Shown: positions 60,401-64,000 of the stretch, piece after piece
Position numbering within the stretch: position 1 is the first letter of the stretch
Layout of the letters: each line of letters opens with the position of its first letter
NCBI GenBank assembly: GCA_017403145.1
Contig: JAFQOO010000007.1
Location: 78,889-142,888, forward strand
DNA length: 64,000 nucleotides
Direction of reading: 5' to 3'
Origin: Clostridia bacterium
GTDB taxonomy: Bacteria; Bacillota; Clostridia; Christensenellales; DTU072
Position numbers and translations under genes: made by a program
Notes under the pieces: model-generated
Seen by the model: only the letters and a program-made list of their open reading frames with translations
Told to the model about the DNA's origin: nothing
The model's database searches: none

Positions 60401-61635
60401 AGTATTGCGACCTATACGTTGACGCTAACTACCATAGTGGTGGTGTTACAACTTGTCAAAGTAAATCGATATGTGAATGGTGCCATCACGAATATGGTAA
60501 ACTAGCAGACCATGCGGGTGGAACTGCAACCTGCTACGAAAGGGCAATTTGTTCTACTTGTGGTGAAGAGTATGGCGATTTACTAGACCACGATTGGAGC
60601 GAAGGTTGGGAATATAAAGATGCAAACGGACACGCACACCTTTGTGAAAACAGCGGATGTACTGCTCACGATAGCATTATTCCCCATACCCCCAATATTC
60701 CAAATGCTACCGAAGAAGAGGCAAAGGTATGTACCGTTTGTGGATACGTAATTGCTCCTAGACTAAACCACGTTCACGCTCTAACTCCCGTTTCCGCAAC
60801 TCCCGCAACTTGTACGGAAAACGGTAACGTCGCATATTACACCTGTACTTGCGGACAATGGTTTAGCGATAGCGAAGGTAATAACCTAATCGCAGACCAC
60901 AGCTCGGTAATAATTCCCGCAACCAACCACAACTACGAAGGCGTAGCTTGGTCAAGCGATGCAAACGAGCACTACAAGGTATGTAAGAATAATAATTGTA
61001 ACGAAAAGGGAGAGGTAGCAACCCATACTCCCAATATAGCAAACCCCACCGAAGAGGAAGCAAAGGTATGTACCGTATGCGGGTACGTAATTGCTCCCGC
61101 ACTAAACCACGTTCACGCTCTAACGCCCGTAGTAGCAAAGAGTGCAACTTGTACGGAAAATGGTAACGTTGCATACTACACCTGTACTTGTGGACAATGG
61201 TTTAGCGACGAAAACGCAACCAACCTAATTGCAAACCACGATAGTGTAATCGTAGTAGCAAGTGGACACACCGACGCAAACACCGATGGTACTTGTGATA
61301 CCTGCGGATGGGTAGACCCGAACTTTACTCCCGTAGTACCCGGTCCCGGCGAAGGCGGTCAAGGTGGTTCAACCCCTGCACCCACTCCCGACAACACCCC
61401 TGATACCACACCCGAAGGTGAAGAGGAAGCAGGACTAAGTGGTGGCGCAATTGCAGGAATAGCAGTAGGCGCAACCGCTGGTGCAGTAGGACTAGGAGTA
61501 GGTGGCTTTGCAATCTTCTGGTTTGTAGTAAAGAAAAAGAGCCTAGCAGAGCTTCTTGCAATCTTTAAGAAGGCCCCCAAGGCTCCCAAAGCAAATCCCG
61601 ATATTCCCACGGGAAACGACGATATAGCCGAATAA
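57481..61635 (+). CDS. Large surface protein with beta-helix, Ig-like and Cys-rich repeats
   Basis: A 1384-residue protein. The signal peptide (ISILALVVIIALLLGVLAVA) is followed by a parallel beta-helix region (about 60-260; LIEVSGNSSLNIKNGSIAFN) and a segment typical of bacterial repeat domains (TIVADAPEQGMEFARWGTNG). Three related modules follow (GLGQVTYQWYRNGEVIEG and VFYQWYKNGEEIEGATDISY are Ig-like hallmarks). From about 880 to 1270 lie Cys/His-rich repeats with CxxC pairs (CQQTGICGQCGKEYLGYHDF, KVCTVCGYVIAP, YYTCTCGQWFSD). A Pro/Gly linker, one helix (AIAGIAVGATAGAVGLGVGG) and a hydrophilic tail end the protein. It is membrane-anchored, without LPXTG. The function is probably adhesion or glycan binding. 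Confidence 0.87.
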   Translation: MKAKRISILALVVIIALLLGVLAVAPFSAMAEEVTQVWNWNELLNAVNSDKTNIVLMVDIEDVVPDDELPTKHRLVFNGGLEYTLDLNEHEINVINAANEYYTGQFSLIEVSGNSSLNIKNGSIAFNNYYSKANRKSMGAVAVKDTSTLNATNVNMSNKYTGTVVYATDNADVTLFGGDYKVQNGFAIYLERQASLTLDGGVYIHTVMGDAVNSAFVDGYGALYSESTGTLNVDNVLFKSGVQVSSSQIGAFSVATHEVTINDKVLTEDIFEGTNTEAKQQNKEYYWYVWNQCALMKTENALFANTVKVINLQKKYPITIESGVAYISGAPVTEASYGQEVTIVADAPEQGMEFARWGTNGVTLTNTFSATTTFNMVALPVEITAYYGNETIKSVSATVGDIIPGKKVYDTEITLANGEYLQDYEWREDSLLMDEDDIFKAGKTYTLNLLVYPRDEHLFGDTVTATINGNNATVNAYPQYVYVNYAFEPTPSVGFSVKYDEANSQLGVGGKIVLDTALMADQSAEFATALGLGQVTYQWYRNGEVIEGATASTYDLTAEDANCKFYAAVTANGKTNYGYNVNCSSNLYRLYLNASDIVPGGFVPQVSPATPGVSIDAESLYISEILGENSYSLAQSIGGVILVPGKSYRLLGTIIEQDGVYLSTGASVYVNDVLLDETLDSYHRFFYDFEVPAVDFPVYYTTNGAVGIGVTLTVDVERMRTENSTFKNAYDHANATYQTVFYQWYKNGEEIEGATDISYTVKSSDKNSLIHCQVTLVDGKYGVGEQYSISNAITVFTVEMPIPKAGEERITSGIYADGVTIQIMWWPQETGATMNEGDTYEEGVVYEYYIVFSVKSGLVMADAEDRTVFVYGEKATHVSGYAYTGEITALHSHQYDDEVWAYDEEGYHWQPCVVPGCPNPHEEMVMFTEHWGGGATCQQTGICGQCGKEYLGYHDFSVPDYQYVDDMMCANFCEYCDLYVDANYHSGGVTTCQSKSICEWCHHEYGKLADHAGGTATCYERAICSTCGEEYGDLLDHDWSEGWEYKDANGHAHLCENSGCTAHDSIIPHTPNIPNATEEEAKVCTVCGYVIAPRLNHVHALTPVSATPATCTENGNVAYYTCTCGQWFSDSEGNNLIADHSSVIIPATNHNYEGVAWSSDANEHYKVCKNNNCNEKGEVATHTPNIANPTEEEAKVCTVCGYVIAPALNHVHALTPVVAKSATCTENGNVAYYTCTCGQWFSDENATNLIANHDSVIVVASGHTDANTDGTCDTCGWVDPNFTPVVPGPGEGGQGGSTPAPTPDNTPDTTPEGEEEAGLSGGAIAGIAVGATAGAVGLGVGGFAIFWFVVKKKSLAELLAIFKKAPKAPKANPDIPTGNDDIAE

Positions 61636-61651
61636 TTTAACTTAACTTATG

Positions 61652-61673
61652 CCCCTCGCTAGAGTGCGAGGGG
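61652..61673. other. Hairpin without U-tract between two surface-protein genes
   Basis: CCCCTCGC and GCGAGGGG pair across TAGAGT, followed by ATAACG. It resembles the hairpin at 1139-1164 in placement and in lacking a T run. The next RBS (AGGAGG) begins about 16 bp later, so the two genes may be co-transcribed. Confidence 0.55.
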
Positions 61674-61700
61674 ATAACGCTTTATATAGGAGGCAGAACA

Positions 61701-64000
61701 ATGAAAACGAAATCAAGACTTTTCTTAATAGTTTTCTTAATGGCACTAGTAATGCTTGTAGGTGCTTTTGCGGTTGCACCGTTTACCGCAAGTGCTACGG
61801 GCTCGGTAAGAGTAGACTTTTGCTTGACGAACGGAGCCTTAGAAAACTACGTGTTCTTTGAAAATGATGCTAGCAAATACTTTATAACCCAAAACACTAA
61901 GGCAGACGGTACCCTCACTTCTCTTGAAGAACTTTATCGTACCGATAGCCTTGACCTAGAATTTGACGGTTGGTATACCGAAGAGGGTGATAAGGTTACG
62001 TTGGAAACGGTATTTACCGAATACACCATTCTTTACGACCGCTGGAATGATACTACTCTTCAAAGCGAAGATATTATCTCCGCTTTAGAAATAGGTACTC
62101 CTTTACTAGAGGTAGGCGAAACTGCCGGCACCTACAATGCAAGCAGTATTACTCTAGTAGACGATAGATTGTCGGTTGAAAGCGTTTCCGTTTACGAGGG
62201 CTTGAATGCTTATAGAACGAATAAGCTAGAAAACGGCGACGTACTCGAAGAGGGTAAGTCTTATTCTTTGAGAGTAGAATTACATACCAAAAATGGTGAA
62301 CTTATCGACGACCAACTATTTAGCCATACTACTGTTAATTATGGCTTGGTTGCAAATATGCTATATTCTCACGATTATAGCGGTATATTTACTACCAAAT
62401 GGACAAACAGAGAGGATAAAATTCAAGTAATTATCAACTACGATTTTGAAAATTATTACTTTACGTCCGATTTGGTAGATAAAGTAGTAGAAAACGGACA
62501 ATCTCCGCAGTACACGGTTTACGTTAGCAATAATGCGAACGTTCAAGGTATGGAATTGTTTGTTAAAAACGCAAACGATACTTGGGCAAGTCTTGGCGCG
62601 GTTCAAGGACAATTTAATATTCCTGCAAACAACAATATTGTAAAGTACTACCGTGTGGAAGTAACCTATCAAAATGGATTTGTTATTAGTAGTAATACGT
62701 TCAAAGTAGATTGGTACGACCCGAACGCACCTAAATTCATTACACAACCGACGGACTATAGCGTGGCGTATGGCACGAACGTCCTTGTTACTTGGGGTTT
62801 GAACTGCGACGTATCGGCTATTTATCTTGAAAAATCTAATGGGGAAACATATTCACAATATCAAAATGCAACCCCCACAGGTACAACGATAAACGCATTG
62901 GAAAGCGGTACCTATACTTTTAGAGTACACGCAACCAAAGGCGGCGGTGATATTTATTCGGACCCCTTTACAGTTACTTGGCGTGAAGCATTTGAGTTTA
63001 CCACTCAACCACAAAGTCATACGATTGCAACCGGTGAAGAATACACCATTACTTGGGCAACCAATCAAACACCTTCTGTGTTGCAAGTATACTCAGAACA
63101 AGGCGATGGCACGTATGCGCGCTCGTTTAATCTTGCTGAAACGGCGACAAATTACACGTTTAGCGCAGATATGTTTGGTTACGTTAAAAATTACAAGTTA
63201 TATGCTTCCTATGACGGCGTAGGATACTTTAGCGACGTTTTCACAAGAACGGTTATAGCAGGTGAATTTACGTCTAAACCCGCTGATGAAATAAATGCTA
63301 TTGTCGGCAAAGATTGTCTTGTAGAGTGGGACTTCAGCCTTGACGTTGAGTATTATGATATTAAAGTATATGAAAGCAACGACTTTGTTCCGTTTGCAAC
63401 GACGGATATGCCTGAATATAATTTTACCGCAAGCGAGGTTGGAAATAAACAATATTTCATTCAAGCCTATAATGCTAACGACCAGATAATCGGCGAAGAT
63501 TATTTAATGTTTAGAATCAATTGGACGGAACAGCAAACAGTTTATCTCGTTTCCTTCAACGCTAATGGTGGCGAGGGCACAATGGCAAGCATAGAGCAAA
63601 ATGCTGGTGCAGAATATACTTTGCCCGATTGTGACTTTACTGCCCCCGAGTATATGGAATTCAAGGCTTGGAGCGTAAACGAGGTTGAAAAACAAGTTGG
63701 TGAAACCATAACCATAAATGCAAATACCGTTGTAAAAGCTGTTTGGCAACAACAATTTATCGTAGCATACGCTCCCGGCGAAGGCGGTGGAAGCACCGAA
63801 TTTGAATACGTAACCACCGGTACAACCGTAACTCTACTACCCCCCACCGATGCTTCTTTGGGCTACGAAGCTCCCGCAGGAAAGAAATTTGCACATTGGA
63901 GAGTATGCGAGGGTAATGCACAAGACCCCAATGCAGTAGCTAAGAATGTGGGTGAGGAAATTACCATTACTTACGATACTTATATTATCGCGGTTTGGAA
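61701..64000 (+). CDS. Large surface protein with InlB-type repeats (3' truncated)
   Basis: The frame is open from ATG 61701 to the window end, 766 codons, with AGGAGG 8 bp upstream. The signal peptide is LFLIVFLMALVMLVGAFAVA, followed by ATG-like cleavage residues (TASATG). An InlB B-repeat-like block lies near the start (DLEFDGWYTEEGDKVT). The middle holds repeats of about 90 residues with TTQPQSHTIATGEEYTITW and FITQPTDYSVAYGTNVLVTW, and the end has two more B-repeats (VSFNANGGEGTMASIEQNAG, APGEGGGSTEFEYVTTGTTV). It is an exported adhesin-like protein whose C-terminus and anchor are beyond the window. It probably shares a transcript with the preceding surface protein, 65 bp upstream. Confidence 0.88.
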   Translation, partial: MKTKSRLFLIVFLMALVMLVGAFAVAPFTASATGSVRVDFCLTNGALENYVFFENDASKYFITQNTKADGTLTSLEELYRTDSLDLEFDGWYTEEGDKVTLETVFTEYTILYDRWNDTTLQSEDIISALEIGTPLLEVGETAGTYNASSITLVDDRLSVESVSVYEGLNAYRTNKLENGDVLEEGKSYSLRVELHTKNGELIDDQLFSHTTVNYGLVANMLYSHDYSGIFTTKWTNREDKIQVIINYDFENYYFTSDLVDKVVENGQSPQYTVYVSNNANVQGMELFVKNANDTWASLGAVQGQFNIPANNNIVKYYRVEVTYQNGFVISSNTFKVDWYDPNAPKFITQPTDYSVAYGTNVLVTWGLNCDVSAIYLEKSNGETYSQYQNATPTGTTINALESGTYTFRVHATKGGGDIYSDPFTVTWREAFEFTTQPQSHTIATGEEYTITWATNQTPSVLQVYSEQGDGTYARSFNLAETATNYTFSADMFGYVKNYKLYASYDGVGYFSDVFTRTVIAGEFTSKPADEINAIVGKDCLVEWDFSLDVEYYDIKVYESNDFVPFATTDMPEYNFTASEVGNKQYFIQAYNANDQIIGEDYLMFRINWTEQQTVYLVSFNANGGEGTMASIEQNAGAEYTLPDCDFTAPEYMEFKAWSVNEVEKQVGETITINANTVVKAVWQQQFIVAYAPGEGGGSTEFEYVTTGTTVTLLPPTDASLGYEAPAGKKFAHWRVCEGNAQDPNAVAKNVGEEITITYDTYIIAVW

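Noticed and set aside
1..64000. Alternative genetic code (TGA as sense codon)
   Set aside because: TGA ends queH at the expected length and no gene needs in-frame TGA; tryptophan is TGG.
1..64000. tRNA, rRNA, transposase or integrase genes and LPXTG sortase signals
   Set aside because: I found none; surface proteins here end in a membrane helix and basic tail instead.

Overview
This window looks like part of the chromosome of an AT-rich, anaerobic, endospore-forming member of the Bacillota (class Clostridia), probably an uncultured gut bacterium. Supporting signs are an oxygen-sensitive class III ribonucleotide reductase, the germination pair sleB-ypeB, AGGAG-type ribosome binding sites, many consensus TTGACA-17-TATAAT promoters, and very large secreted proteins with MBG, Big2, BspA-LRR and InlB-type repeats. 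Placement near Christensenellales is an impression from the protein style, not something the sequence proves. The code is the standard bacterial one; TGA is almost unused as a stop.

Layout. 1-12.1 kb: the end of one MBG-repeat surface protein, a sugar-phosphate isomerase/epimerase, and a 3348-residue MBG adhesin. 12.2-16.4 kb: anaerobic dNTP synthesis (nrdG, an nrdD fused to a glutaredoxin domain, a trxB-like reductase) with a candidate NrdR operator before nrdD. 16.4-22.1 kb: lipid kinase (minus strand), a double metallophosphoesterase membrane protein and nnrD. 22.2-27.8 kb: an ABC exporter operon ending in a Big2/beta-helix protein. 27.8-32.2 kb: a regulatory island with degenerate promoter repeats, an XRE-membrane sensor, an ECF-type sigma factor with its own membrane segments and a membrane-anchored protein. 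The sigma part lies between two copies of a 91-bp sequence that is the 3' end of the neighbouring thiamine transporter gene. 32.2-34.7 kb (minus): xpt-thiN, then a TPP riboswitch controlling a thiT-like gene. 34.7-41.8 kb: sleB-ypeB, a lipoprotein, a ComEC-like MBL-fold protein, and an MFS transporter with a secreted partner. 41.8-49.2 kb (minus): a fused E1 alpha/beta 2-oxoacid dehydrogenase with a HAD phosphatase, then an operon of BspA-like LRR lipoprotein, YhhN, a membrane protein and TcdA. 49.3-55.3 kb: a polar amino acid ABC importer, an amino-acid kinase, queH and a GH2 glycosidase. 55.4-64 kb: a 7TM-LuxR regulator, a four-helix-bundle gene between two heptamer repeat arrays in opposite orientation, and two more large surface proteins, the last cut by the window end.

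Themes. Thiamine import (riboswitch, ThiT), TPP synthesis (ThiN) and a TPP enzyme (E1) occur within 12 kb. NADPH -> TrxB-like -> fused glutaredoxin -> NrdD is a plausible electron path. Several promoters carry an alternating CG tract just downstream of the -35 box, unusual in this AT-rich DNA. The most intriguing unexplained structures are the four-helix-bundle gene with its inverted heptamer arrays (56.4-57.3 kb) and the sigma-factor cassette bounded by a duplicated gene end (30.3-32.2 kb).
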